Shown in pieces: positions 56,401 through 64,000 of a stretch of DNA of 64,000 nucleotides. The stretch covers positions 51,016 to 115,015 of the forward strand of contig NZ_BMYP01000006.1 in assembly GCF_014652335.1 (NCBI RefSeq), given 5' to 3'. The translations under genes were made by a program, and so were the position numbers. Position 1 is the first letter of the stretch; every line of letters starts with the position of its first letter. The DNA comes from Vogesella fluminis (GTDB taxonomy: Bacteria; Pseudomonadota; Gammaproteobacteria; Burkholderiales; Chromobacteriaceae). The notes beneath the pieces were generated by a model, which was not told the DNA's origin, did not search any database, and saw only the letters and a program-made list of their open reading frames with translations.

Positions 56401-56815
56401 CGCCGCCAGCTGCTGGGCCATGCCCCGCGCCAGCCTGCACGGCGCGCTACAAAGAAAACAGCCGTTCCGGCTAAGCCACGGCGAGGAGTGGGACATGGTG
56501 CTGCTGCCCGGCGAGGACGGCGGCATCAGCCTGAAAAGACGGGAGCAGGGCGACAGTAAGGGCGAAACCCGTGAGCGGGACAACAATCAGTTGATCCACC
56601 CCATCGGCGATACCGAGCTACTGCAAGGCCGGGGCATCCGCCCGTGGGGCAACGAAGACTATCTGGTCGAACTGGCGACGCTGGCCGCCAGCCTGGATAT
56701 GAGCGACAGCGACTGCGCCCGCCGCTACGGCACCTTCACCCTGCGCGTGGACAGCAACAATCTGCAAGGCTGGCACTTTCACCCGGCGCTGGGCTTTTGT
56801 CGCAAGCGCGACTGA
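53486..56815 (+). CDS. cas3: Cas2-Cas3 fusion helicase-nuclease, type I-F
   Basis: This 1109-residue fusion is diagnostic of type I-F. A Cas2 domain (about 1-95, NILLVSQCDKRALTETRRILDQFAER) is followed by a Cas3 HD nuclease (LAALFHDLGKACDAF, about 120) and an SF2 helicase with Walker A STGCGKTLANAR (about 435) and the DEAD-like VLDEPDD (about 588). The second helicase lobe ends near 900. It both helps Cas1 and degrades target DNA. All motifs look intact, so it should be active. A TTGGCCGCA palindrome at 56831 follows it. Confidence 0.97.
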   Translation: MNILLVSQCDKRALTETRRILDQFAERRGDRVWQTPITQAGLDTLRKLLRKTARKNTAVACHWLRGRDHSELLWIVGDARRFNAEGAAPTNRTENDILRDHDENDWLTGEDIRLIATLAALFHDLGKACDAFQTRLRSKEKLAANLYRHEWVSLRLIQAFVGSDDDAGWLARLQAPQQMTTAHWETCLKQAGLRDGEDAAAKGNKPFADGVLPPLAAAVCWLVLSHHRLPVSNDQTLTASRIATGLSDLNSQWNQPFDGVSAKEAEPYWRFPYGLPCGDRLWRERVAAIARQLAARQGAATAWLDQPYPLHLARLTLMLADHHFSSQAVKPGWQPGKEHETAFANTLKDDLKHQGRHFNQTLPEHLIGVARHALLTARALPDIARALPPLGRHPLLQKRSADPRFAWQDKAYDLAASVRERAVQHGAFIVNMASTGCGKTLANARIMYALARPDTGLRCAFALGLRTLTLQTGHAFRARLKLDDDQLAIRVGGAASRELFEHQAAQAEASGSASSEALLDEDCAVHFEGNPDHPLLQQLSHDPRFNALLAAPLLVCTIDYLTPATEGTRGGRQIAPMLRLMSSDLVLDEPDDFSVEDLPALTRLVHWAGLLGSRVLLSSATLPPALVQCLFDAYLAGRAQYQQHRGQVGLPLQVCCLWLDEHDRHVADCADGASFQTAHRAFAEQRSAWLATQPPRRTAALLPLTGVPRSERQMFAPLASLLREHALRLHAANHDIDPGSGKRVSIGLIRLAHIDMIYPLARALYSQDVPDGVQVHLCVYHSQYPLLLRSAIERRLDAALTRHDPQALFSLSDIRDKLDGSAEDDHLFIVLSSPVSEVGRDHSYNWAIAEPSSMRSLIQLAGRVRRHWPAPYAAQNLLILQHSLAAWLGGKPAYCRPGFESGDFPLAKHDLADILPEGDYRHPDARPRLLARPDLQAGSNLVDLEHARLQADLNQTHTPAEYDDEPPVPRLCAASCWAMPRASLHGALQRKQPFRLSHGEEWDMVLLPGEDGGISLKRREQGDSKGETRERDNNQLIHPIGDTELLQGRGIRPWGNEDYLVELATLAASLDMSDSDCARRYGTFTLRVDSNNLQGWHFHPALGFCRKRD

Positions 56816-56830
56816 GGGCGGGAAAAGACT

Positions 56831-56858
56831 TGCGGCCAACCTTGAAAGGTTGGCCGCA
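56831..56858. repeat. Inverted pair of the TTGGCCGCA word between cas2-3 and csy1
   Basis: TGCGGCCAACCTT and its reverse complement flank a 2-base loop, 15 bases after the cas2-3 stop. If it terminates transcription, as other such pairs probably do, it divides the cas genes into an adaptation/nuclease unit and a Csy unit. Confidence 0.8.
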
Positions 56859-57010
56859 GTGGGGCTGGGGCGCCCTGTTTAAGCCAGATCAGACATGCAG
56901 AGGTCGCAGCAGTTCTGCATTTGTCATTACCCATTTGGGATGATAAGGTTGCCATCACTCTTGGCAGCTGGCGCTGTCCTGGATTTCCCAACCCTTTGCA
57001 GGTGGAGGAT

Positions 57011-58420
57011 ATGAGCGAACACACATCCCGCAGCAAGGCTATCACGGCCTTGATTGCCGAATTCATCAACGGCCGCCTCGCCGACAAGCTGGACAAGCTT
57101 GCCGCGGACGACCCCAAGCGCGACGCGCTGCTTGCCCAGTTCCAGCCGGCAGCATGGCTGGAAGACGCCGCCCGCCGCGTGTCGCAACTGCAGCTGGTCA
57201 CCCACCCGCTGAAAGCCAGCCACCCCGACGCGCGTGGCAGCAGCCTGTTTGTCACGCCCGCTAGCCTGCCGGCGCGGCAGGAGGTCGGCAGCCATGCGCT
57301 GGCCGGTTTTGCCAGCGATGTGGTCGGCAATGCCGCCGCGCTGGATGTCTACAAATTCCTCAAGCTGGAGTACCAAGGGCACAGCCTGCTGCAGCTGCTG
57401 CAAGCGGGCGATGCCGACGCCGTGGCGGCGCTCAGTGACGATGCCGCACAGGCCGAAGCCTGGCGCGAGGCATTTTGCAGCATTACCGAGCCGGCCGGCG
57501 GCCCGGCCAGCCATGCGCTGGCCAAGCAGGTCTACTGGCCGGTGACGCCCGCCGGCAAGCGCCCGAACGTGCATGTGAATGACCACTTTCACCTGCTGTC
57601 GGTGTTGCATTCCAGCGCGCTGTCGCACTGGCTGTATGGCCGCATCCAGGCGCACCGCTTCGGCGACGACGCCAAGGCCGCGCGGCAGGCGCGGCGCGAG
57701 GGCGTGCAGCATCCGCACGGTTATCACGACTACCCCTTGCTGGCGATGGAAAGGAAAGGTGGCGAGTCCTTAAACGGCTGGAAAAATATCTCATGGCTTA
57801 ACCATGTACGAAGGGGGCACAACTACCTGCTCGCCTCGTTGCCGCCGCAGTGGGACAGCAGCGCCACCCGCCCGCTGTATGGCGTGGATAGCCTGTTCGT
57901 GCGTTTTGGCAGCCTGCCGCAGGTGCGCCGCCTGCTGCGCGAGCTGCGCGACTATCTGGGCAAGCAAAAGCCGGAAGCCAACAATATCCACATCCGCAAC
58001 CGTCGCGATGCCTGGCTGGAGGACATCTTCACCGAGCTGTTGCAGTTCGGCGCGGCGTTCAGCAACGGCTTGCCCAAGGGCTGGACGGCCGATAGCGACT
58101 GCCGGCTGCCGCTGGACGAGCAATGCTGGCTAGACCCCTATCGCGCCGAAGACGACGCAGACTTCAACAAGGCTTTCCAGTGGCAGGACTGGCCGTACCA
58201 GCTGGCCGAGCGTTTTGCGCGCTGGCTGAACGGCAGCCTGGGCGTGGAGCGCCTCAGCAAACACCAGTTGTCGCTGAACGAGGCCGAGTTCGACTACTGG
58301 CGGCGCGAACTGGCGCACGACCTGGCCTGGCAGCGCGATCTGGACAGCAAACGCCGCGACCTTGACCACCGCCTGCTGCCCGCGGCCGGTACTTCGGAGG
58401 TGCAGCATGCGCCAGCCTAA
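57011..58420 (+). CDS. csy1: Type I-F Cascade large subunit Csy1 (Cas8f)
   Basis: This 469-residue subunit helps recognise the PAM and opens target DNA. It begins SEHTSRSKAITALIAEFINGRL and has the family stretch THPLKASHPDARG and NGWKNISWLNHVRRGHNYLLASLPPQW. A strong ribosome site (GGAGG) precedes the ATG at 57011. It overlaps csy2 by 14 bases. The 195 bases before it hold the palindrome at 56831 and must contain any separate csy promoter. Confidence 0.94.
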   Translation: MSEHTSRSKAITALIAEFINGRLADKLDKLAADDPKRDALLAQFQPAAWLEDAARRVSQLQLVTHPLKASHPDARGSSLFVTPASLPARQEVGSHALAGFASDVVGNAAALDVYKFLKLEYQGHSLLQLLQAGDADAVAALSDDAAQAEAWREAFCSITEPAGGPASHALAKQVYWPVTPAGKRPNVHVNDHFHLLSVLHSSALSHWLYGRIQAHRFGDDAKAARQARREGVQHPHGYHDYPLLAMERKGGESLNGWKNISWLNHVRRGHNYLLASLPPQWDSSATRPLYGVDSLFVRFGSLPQVRRLLRELRDYLGKQKPEANNIHIRNRRDAWLEDIFTELLQFGAAFSNGLPKGWTADSDCRLPLDEQCWLDPYRAEDDADFNKAFQWQDWPYQLAERFARWLNGSLGVERLSKHQLSLNEAEFDYWRRELAHDLAWQRDLDSKRRDLDHRLLPAAGTSEVQHAPA

Positions 58421-59402
58421 GCTACCCACACTCGACGCGCTGCTGCACATCCCGCAGCTGTCGGTACAAAACGCCAACGCCATCAGCGGCCCGCACAGCT
58501 GGGGCCACCCCGGCCCCACTCATTTCACCGGGCTGATGACGGCGCTGGAACGCAAGCTAGGCAGCGATAGCGGCCTGCATTTTGCCGCCGTCGGCATCGT
58601 CAGCCACGGCTATCAGGCGCAGACCAATGGCGACTATGTGCAGCGCTTCAATCTGACGCGCAACCCGGTCGGCAAGGATGGCAGCACCGCCGCCATCGTC
58701 GAGGAAGGCCGCATCCACCTGCAGCTGTCGCTGCTGTTCGGTCTGAAACTGGATCAACAGCGCGCAGCCGCCAGCGATGAGGAACTGAACGCGCTGGCGC
58801 AACAGATTGGCAGCACGCTGGCAACCCTGCGCATTGCTGGTGGCAGCGTGCTGCCCGGCCGCTCCGCGCTCAAGCCCAGGCTGACGCGACTGGCTGAGGG
58901 TGAAGACGAACGGGCGCGGCAATTCCGCCTGCTGCGCCGTTACCTGATGCCCGGCTATGCGCTGGTGGCGCGCGACGACTTGCTGCACGCCCATCACGCC
59001 ACGCTGCGTGCACAGGCGCCGGACGCCACGCTGCTGGACGCCTGGCTCGACCAGTCGCGTATCAACCACTTCCCGGTCACCGACGACAACGGCGATACCG
59101 CATGGCAACACTCGCGCCAGCAGGGTAGGGGCTGGATCGTGCCGCTGCCGGTGGGCTACGGCGCGCTCTCGCCGCTGTACGAGGCGGGGACGGTGGCCGG
59201 CGCCCGCGACGACAGCACGCCGCTGCGCTTTGTCGAGAGCCTGTATACGCTGGGCGAATGGCTCAGCCCGCACCGCCTCCACGACTACCGCCAGCTGCTG
59301 TGGTACCCGACGCACGACGCAGACAGCGGCGTCTACCGCTGCCGCAACGATTACCAAGCAGCCAACCAGACCGAACACCATACTTTGGGAGTAGAAGCAT
59401 GA
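58407..59402 (+). CDS. csy2: Type I-F Cascade subunit Csy2 (Cas5f)
   Basis: This 331-residue Cas5-type subunit caps the 5' handle of the crRNA together with Csy1. The family marks are [32 protein letters not shown] and the [17 protein letters not shown] segment. The ATG at 58407 has GGAGG upstream and lies inside csy1. It overlaps csy3 by 4 bases. Confidence 0.94.
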   Translation: MRQPKLPTLDALLHIPQLSVQNANAISGPHSWGHPGPTHFTGLMTALERKLGSDSGLHFAAVGIVSHGYQAQTNGDYVQRFNLTRNPVGKDGSTAAIVEEGRIHLQLSLLFGLKLDQQRAAASDEELNALAQQIGSTLATLRIAGGSVLPGRSALKPRLTRLAEGEDERARQFRLLRRYLMPGYALVARDDLLHAHHATLRAQAPDATLLDAWLDQSRINHFPVTDDNGDTAWQHSRQQGRGWIVPLPVGYGALSPLYEAGTVAGARDDSTPLRFVESLYTLGEWLSPHRLHDYRQLLWYPTHDADSGVYRCRNDYQAANQTEHHTLGVEA

Positions 59403-60424
59403 GCAAACTGGATAAACGAGCAAAAGTGCTTGCTTTCGAACGCAAGCTGGACCCGTCCGACGCGCTGTTCTACGCCGGCAACTGGGCCGAGCGTGGCAAC
59501 AGCCAAGCTTGGCCGCACGTCGCAGTGCGCGAAAAATCGGTGCGCGGCACAATCTCAAACGATTTGGTAGCCACGGATCAAGACCCGCTTAAGATTAATG
59601 CCAATATTGCCAACCCTAATCCGCAAACCGTGGACGTCGCCACCCTGCCGCACGACGCCGATACCCTGAAAATCAGCTTCACCCTGCGCGTGCTGGCCGG
59701 CGTCGGCGAACCCTCCGCCTGCAACAAGGCCGACTACCGCGCCAAGCTGCTGGACACCGTCGCCGCCTACCGCGAGGCGCACGGCTTTGGCGAGCTGGCG
59801 TGCCGCTACGCGGCCAATCTGGCCAATGGCCGCTTCCTGTGGCGCAACCGTGTCGGCGCCGAACAGGTGGAAGTGCGCGTCACCCAGCTGCAGGACGGTC
59901 AGGCGGTGCAGGGCTGGACTTTCGACGCGCTGGCGCTGGGCCTGCGCCAGCTGCCCACTGGCGGCAATATTGCCGAGCTGGGTTCGCTGATTGCCGATGG
60001 CCTGTCCGGCCGCCAGCACGTGCTGCTGCAGATTACCGCTTACGTGCGTGTGGGCGCCGGGCAGGAGGTGTTCCCCAGCCAGGAGCTGATTCTGGACCGT
60101 GGCCGTGGCGACAAGAGCAAGACGCTGTACTTCGTGCAGCAGCGCGAGCAGCGCATCGCCGCCATTCACTCGCAAAAAATCGGCAACGCGCTGCGCACCA
60201 TCGACACCTGGTACGACGGCGCCGCCGACAATGGCCCCATCGCCATCGAGCCGTACGGCTCGGTCACCACCCAGGGCCGCGCCTACCGCCAGCCCAGGCA
60301 AAAGCAGGATTTCTACACCCTGCTCGACAACTGGGTGCTGAAAGACGTCGCCCCGGCGCCGGAGCAGCAGCACTTCGTCATCGCCACCCTGATTCGCGGC
60401 GGCGTGTTCGGCGAGGCGGGCTAA
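59399..60424 (+). CDS. csy3: Type I-F Cascade backbone subunit Csy3 (Cas7f)
   Basis: This 341-residue backbone protein coats the crRNA spacer in six copies. It starts with the type I-F pattern [19 protein letters not shown] and contains [38 protein letters not shown] and the [18 protein letters not shown] segment. The start is an ATGA overlap with csy2, with GGGAGTAGAAGC upstream. Confidence 0.95.
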   Translation: MSKLDKRAKVLAFERKLDPSDALFYAGNWAERGNSQAWPHVAVREKSVRGTISNDLVATDQDPLKINANIANPNPQTVDVATLPHDADTLKISFTLRVLAGVGEPSACNKADYRAKLLDTVAAYREAHGFGELACRYAANLANGRFLWRNRVGAEQVEVRVTQLQDGQAVQGWTFDALALGLRQLPTGGNIAELGSLIADGLSGRQHVLLQITAYVRVGAGQEVFPSQELILDRGRGDKSKTLYFVQQREQRIAAIHSQKIGNALRTIDTWYDGAADNGPIAIEPYGSVTTQGRAYRQPRQKQDFYTLLDNWVLKDVAPAPEQQHFVIATLIRGGVFGEAG

Positions 60425-60427
60425 GCC

Positions 60428-61015
60428 ATGGACCACTATCTGGATATCCGCATCCATCCGGACCCGGAATTCGCGCTGCCGCTCTTGCTCGGTGCGCTGT
60501 ACGCCAAGTTGCACCGCGCACTGGCCGCACAGCAGTGCCGCGACATCGGCACAAGCTTCCCCGGCTACGCGCTGGCGGTGAAAAGCGACAAAGGCAAAAT
60601 CGCGCCACCCACGCTGGGCGACACGCTGCGCCTGCACGGCAGCGCCGCCGCGCTGGATAGCCTGATGGCGGCAAACTGGCTGGCCGGCATGCGCGACCAT
60701 GTCACGCCGGGCCACATCCTGCCGGTACCGGCTGCGGCCAACCTTGTCCGCGTACAGCGCAAACAGGCCAAAAGCAACCCGGCCCGTGAGCGTGAACGGC
60801 TGATGCGGCGCAAAGGCGTGAGCGAAGCCGAGGCGCTCAGGCTGATCCCCGACGACAAGGCCAAATGGCTGGACTTGCCATACCTGACGCTGACGAGCCA
60901 TAGCACCGGCCAGCGCTTCTTGCTGTTCATCGTGCAGCAAACGGCAACGCAAGCGGCCAGCGGCGAATTCAACGCCTACGGCCTGAGCCAGACCGCTACC
61001 CTGCCGGCGTGGTAA
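60428..61015 (+). CDS. csy4: CRISPR RNA endoribonuclease Csy4 (Cas6f)
   Basis: This 195-residue endoribonuclease cuts the repeat hairpin in pre-crRNA. It aligns closely with P. aeruginosa Csy4: YLDIRIHPDPEF at the start, catalytic His29 at the same position (KLHRAL), RVQRKQAKSNP, the arginine-rich RERERLMRRKG helix that grips the stem, the SHSTGQRF serine and a C-terminal NAYGLS tyrosine. It should cut the array repeat, whose CTGCC/GGCAG stem is the standard substrate. Confidence 0.96.
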   Translation: MDHYLDIRIHPDPEFALPLLLGALYAKLHRALAAQQCRDIGTSFPGYALAVKSDKGKIAPPTLGDTLRLHGSAAALDSLMAANWLAGMRDHVTPGHILPVPAAANLVRVQRKQAKSNPARERERLMRRKGVSEAEALRLIPDDKAKWLDLPYLTLTSHSTGQRFLLFIVQQTATQAASGEFNAYGLSQTATLPAW

Positions 61016-61024
61016 GCCAGAGCC

Positions 61025-61053
61025 TTGCGGCCAACCTTCAACGTTGGCCGCAA
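61025..61053. repeat. Inverted pair of the TTGGCCGCA word between csy4 and the CRISPR leader
   Basis: TTGCGGCCAAC and GTTGGCCGCAA flank a 7-base loop, 10 bases after the csy4 stop and 130 bases before the first repeat. It probably ends csy transcription and separates it from array transcription. Confidence 0.8.
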
Positions 61054-61182
61054 CCCTTTTTCTGGCGGGTATGGCTAGTTCTTTAAAAATCAGATGCTTA
61101 GGGGGTTGCCCCAAAAAAGGGTTTTTAGCTGTAAAATCGCTGCACACCTTGCCAGCCAAGGCAAACAGCCGGAAGGCCTCTA
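61054..61182 (+). promoter_or_regulatory. CRISPR leader with IHF-like site
   Basis: The AT-rich leader lies directly before the first repeat. AATCAGATGCTTA (61088-61100) matches the IHF consensus WATCARNNNNTTR fully. IHF bends leaders in type I-F systems for spacer integration. TAAAAT at 61132-61137 may be a -10 for pre-crRNA transcription. The runs GGGGGTTGCCCC and AAAAAAGGGTTTTT follow the IHF site. Confidence 0.75.
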
Positions 61183-63913
61183 GTTCACTGCCGGACAGGC
61201 AGCTCAGAAAACCGAGGGCGACCGGCTGCGCATCAACGGCGCGTTCACTGCCGGACAGGCAGCTCAGAAATGCGAGCTGGCAGAGAAGGTTGGCCGCGAA
61301 ATGTTCACTGCCGGACAGGCAGCTCAGAAATACTACTTCGCCCACGAAGCCTTCATTGATGCGTTCACTGCCGGACAGGCAGCTCAGAAATTGGAATGCA
61401 CGCGCCAGTACAACGTGGGGTCGTTCACTGCCGGACAGGCAGCTCAGAAAATCTTCCAGCAGGCGCAAGCGCCAGCCGCCGCGTTCACTGCCGGACAGGC
61501 AGCTCAGAAAACCGGCGCCAAGCGATGGGAAAAGTCGAAGACGTTCACTGCCGGACAGGCAGCTCAGAAACTCGAGAGCCGGCCACGGTGGTGCCTTCCA
61601 TTGTTCACTGCCGGACAGGCAGCTCAGAAAGTGCTTCGCGCCCCAAATGTCCGGGGCGGCTGGTTCACTGCCGGACAGGCAGCTCAGAAAACGGTACGCC
61701 CACAAGATCGCCACCCATCGGCGTTCACTGCCGGACAGGCAGCTCAGAAAGCTGAGGTTGTGCGCGTCATCCAGAAACACCACGTTCACTGCCGGACAGG
61801 CAGCTCAGAAAATTCGGCTTAACTCGCTCCCGCCAGTCCTCAAGTTCACTGCCGGACAGGCAGCTCAGAAATCTTTGGCCCCCATCATCGCCGCCCATGC
61901 CGCGTTCACTGCCGGACAGGCAGCTCAGAAATTCACGGATTTCCCGCAAAACGCAGAGGACTGGTTCACTGCCGGACAGGCAGCTCAGAAAAGACCGAAA
62001 TCCCGGAACAGCCGACGCTGCAATGTTCACTGCCGGACAGGCAGCTCAGAAAAGCAGCGCGCGCACGCCGGCGGGCCGTTGCATGTTCACTGCCGGACAG
62101 GCAGCTCAGAAAGATCGACGTCGACCTGGGCGACGGGCTGGTAAGTTCACTGCCGGACAGGCAGCTCAGAAAGCCTGCTGGACAAGATCGACCCCGGTCA
62201 TTGCGTTCACTGCCGGACAGGCAGCTCAGAAATTTACCAACGCCATGGTCAACTTTGGCGAGGCGTTCACTGCCGGACAGGCAGCTCAGAAAAACTGCCG
62301 TCAAGCCGGTTGCTGTCGTAAAAAGTTCACTGCCGGACAGGCAGCTCAGAAATTTTGCATTTTCCAAGGATGCCAGGTTCAATCGTTCACTGCCGGACAG
62401 GCAGCTCAGAAATTGCCGGAGCTGCGTCTTGCCTTCGCAATCTCATTCACTGCCGGACAGGCAGCTCAGAAATTAACGAACGTCACGACGGTACGCCACA
62501 AGATGTTCACTGCCGGACAGGCAGCTCAGAAATCGCCCACCAGATGCGCCCCGACCTGGAGCTAAGTTCACTGCCGGACAGGCAGCTCAGAAATGCTGGC
62601 CAAGGGTCATGAGGTAGAGGCGGATGTTCACTGCCGGACAGGCAGCTCAGAAAGGCTGGTCAAGACCGAAGCCCAGCCAGGCAAGGTTCACTGCCGGACA
62701 GGCAGCTCAGAAAATGCTGGAAGATGCTGCCTACCGGCGCTTGATGTTCACTGCCGGACAGGCAGCTCAGAAAAATGAAGCACTTCACTGTGACAGTAAC
62801 GGAAAGTTCACTGCCGGACAGGCAGCTCAGAAAACATCCATGCGTTCCGCTACGCTGCAGTTCCTGTTCACTGCCGGACAGGCAGCTCAGAAACCGTTAC
62901 TCGCCACGGTAGGCTTGGCGATTCCGTTCACTGCCGGACAGGCAGCTCAGAAATACTGCGGATGAAATGGAAGGCCGCGACGTGAGTTCACTGCCGGACA
63001 GGCAGCTCAGAAATGCCCGACATGACCTACCAGTCGCGCGGCGCGGTTCACTGCCGGACAGGCAGCTCAGAAAATCGAGCAACTGGAAACCGGCGCCGCG
63101 AACATGTTCACTGCCGGACAGGCAGCTCAGAAAATTTCTGATTGGGTCAAATTCAGCCGCCGCCGGTTCACTGCCGGACAGGCAGCTCAGAAATCGTCCG
63201 CGATGCCGGAGAAGGTCTTCTTGATGTTCACTGCCGGACAGGCAGCTCAGAAATACGGCGGCATGGCTGGCCGCCGGCTGCTGCGGTTCACTGCCGGACA
63301 GGCAGCTCAGAAATGGTACAGCACCAGCTGGAAGGCGTGCTGTTTGTTCACTGCCGGACAGGCAGCTCAGAAATCAACAGCTACTTCGGACTACTCAGAA
63401 ATGTTGTTCACTGCCGGACAGGCAGCTCAGAAATGCCAGCGCAGTGGCCGGATGGTCGGCTGGTCGTTCACTGCCGGACAGGCAGCTCAGAAAAATGGCC
63501 GGCCCCGACCCACGCACACCGAGACGTTCACTGCCGGACAGGCAGCTCAGAAATGGAGGAAGTCGCCGATGAGTCGATGGGCGTGGTTCACTGCCGGACA
63601 GGCAGCTCAGAAAAACAACAATGCGGTACAGGAATACCTGTTCGTGTTCACTGCCGGACAGGCAGCTCAGAAACGCAATACGTCTTTGTAATCCCCACAG
63701 ATGATGTTCACTGCCGGACAGGCAGCTCAGAAATGCACCGCATCCCGGTACGGCGTCCACATGTCGTTCACTGCCGGACAGGCAGCTCAGAAACAAGGCA
63801 GCGGGAACTTCTGGGTAAAGAAAACGTTCACTGCCGGACAGGCAGCTCAGAAATGTTCAGCGCGCTGCACGTCACCACCCAGCACGTTCACTGCCGGACA
63901 GGCAGCTCAGAAA
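61183..63913 (+). CRISPR. Type I-F CRISPR array, 46 repeats and 45 spacers
   Basis: A 28-base repeat (starting GTTCACTGCCGGACAGGC and ending AGCTCAGAAA) recurs every 60 bases, with 32-base spacers. Three spacers are 33 bases (before 61784, 62025 and 62566). Counting from 61183 to 63886 gives 46 repeats. The repeat holds the CTGCC-GGACA-GGCAG hairpin that Csy4 cuts, leaving an 8-base CTCAGAAA handle. All repeats that I checked are identical except the one at 62445, which begins with A instead of G. The last repeat at 63886 is not degenerate. The leader is at the csy4 side, so the newest spacers are at the left end. Confidence 0.98.
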
Positions 63914-64000
63914 GTCAGCGGAAGCGCCAGAAAGCTCGGCAAGCGATAGAGTCCACGGAAGTGGTGTAAATGCAGACAGATGGTAGGAGGCCATCGACGA
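63914..64000 (+). other. Sequence beyond the last CRISPR repeat
   Basis: A spacer-sized stretch follows the last repeat, but no further repeat appears at 63946. An AGGAGG-type ribosome site (taggaggcc) lies near 63985, followed by no start codon within the window. A gene may begin just outside. I see nothing else. Confidence 0.35.

Noticed and set aside
63374..63405. A spacer containing CTCAGAAATGTT as a degenerate repeat
   Set aside because: The match to the repeat end is only 8 bases and the flanking repeats keep the exact 60-base period.
59555..63796. Open frames in the CRISPR array coding for repeated FTAGQAAQK, HCRTGSSE or FLSCLSGSE motifs
   Set aside because: They are translations of the 60-base repeat unit in different frames, not proteins.

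Overview
The window is a high-GC chromosomal segment of a betaproteobacterium. I place it in the Neisseriales, most likely Chromobacteriaceae (Vogesella/Chromobacterium-like). This rests on gene content and protein style: metG, fur, bamE-dapB, the aat-bpt pair, yeaG-yeaH-spoVR and a betaproteobacterial HslV-like proteasome homologue. No rRNA gene is present, so the genus is inference. Most of the window is dense housekeeping chromosome. It ends in a complete type I-F CRISPR-Cas locus that runs to the right edge.

Layout. 1-6.1 kb: iron-type ABC uptake. A frameshifted substrate-binding protein gene diverges from an intact paralogue, which is followed by permease, ATPase, a secreted cupredoxin and an MFS exporter; Fur-box-like sites lie between the two divergent genes. 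6.4-10.7 kb: a lower-GC three-gene envelope module (OmpA-type lipoprotein, five-segment membrane protein, VWA-like exported protein) that I cannot assign to a described system. 10.8-26.5 kb: ammonium transporter, apbC-murI, mdtM, metG, yedI, a CNNM/CorC protein, metY, a flavoprotein, a degenerate Nudix protein, a membrane protein, purU and folD. 26.6-27.1 kb: a tRNA operon (Pro, Arg, His, His). 27.2-32.4 kb: a GntR/FCD regulator with operator palindromes, an orphan amino-acid-type binding protein, and a PAS histidine kinase with a FixJ-type regulator. 32.7-41.8 kb: DUF5610 protein, acyl-CoA dehydrogenase, DUF2062-Nudix-PilZ operon, and the yeaG-yeaH-spoVR stress cluster. 41.9-52.3 kb: diguanylate cyclase, dapB-bamE diverging from fur-aat-bpt, a class II amidotransferase, the proteasome homologue with hslO, an HDOD protein, hisC and an alpha/beta hydrolase. 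52.5-63.9 kb: cas1, cas2-3, csy1, csy2, csy3, csy4, a leader with an IHF-like site, and an array of 46 repeats and 45 spacers.

The most striking pattern outside the genes is a short word, core TTGGCCGCA and usually AAGGTTGGCCGCA. I see it about 33 times as the exact 10-mer GGTTGGCCGC on the two strands. It occurs singly inside genes and as inverted pairs just downstream of genes, where it probably acts as a terminator. This is how DNA uptake sequences are distributed in Neisseria and Pasteurellaceae, but the word is not the Neisseria uptake sequence. It is absent from the 6.4-10.7 kb module, present in the cas genes, and one CRISPR spacer carries it. I regard it as the best candidate here for something undescribed. 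Close seconds are the envelope module and a nearly identical 16-bp palindrome found both at the GntR promoter and after the PilZ gene.
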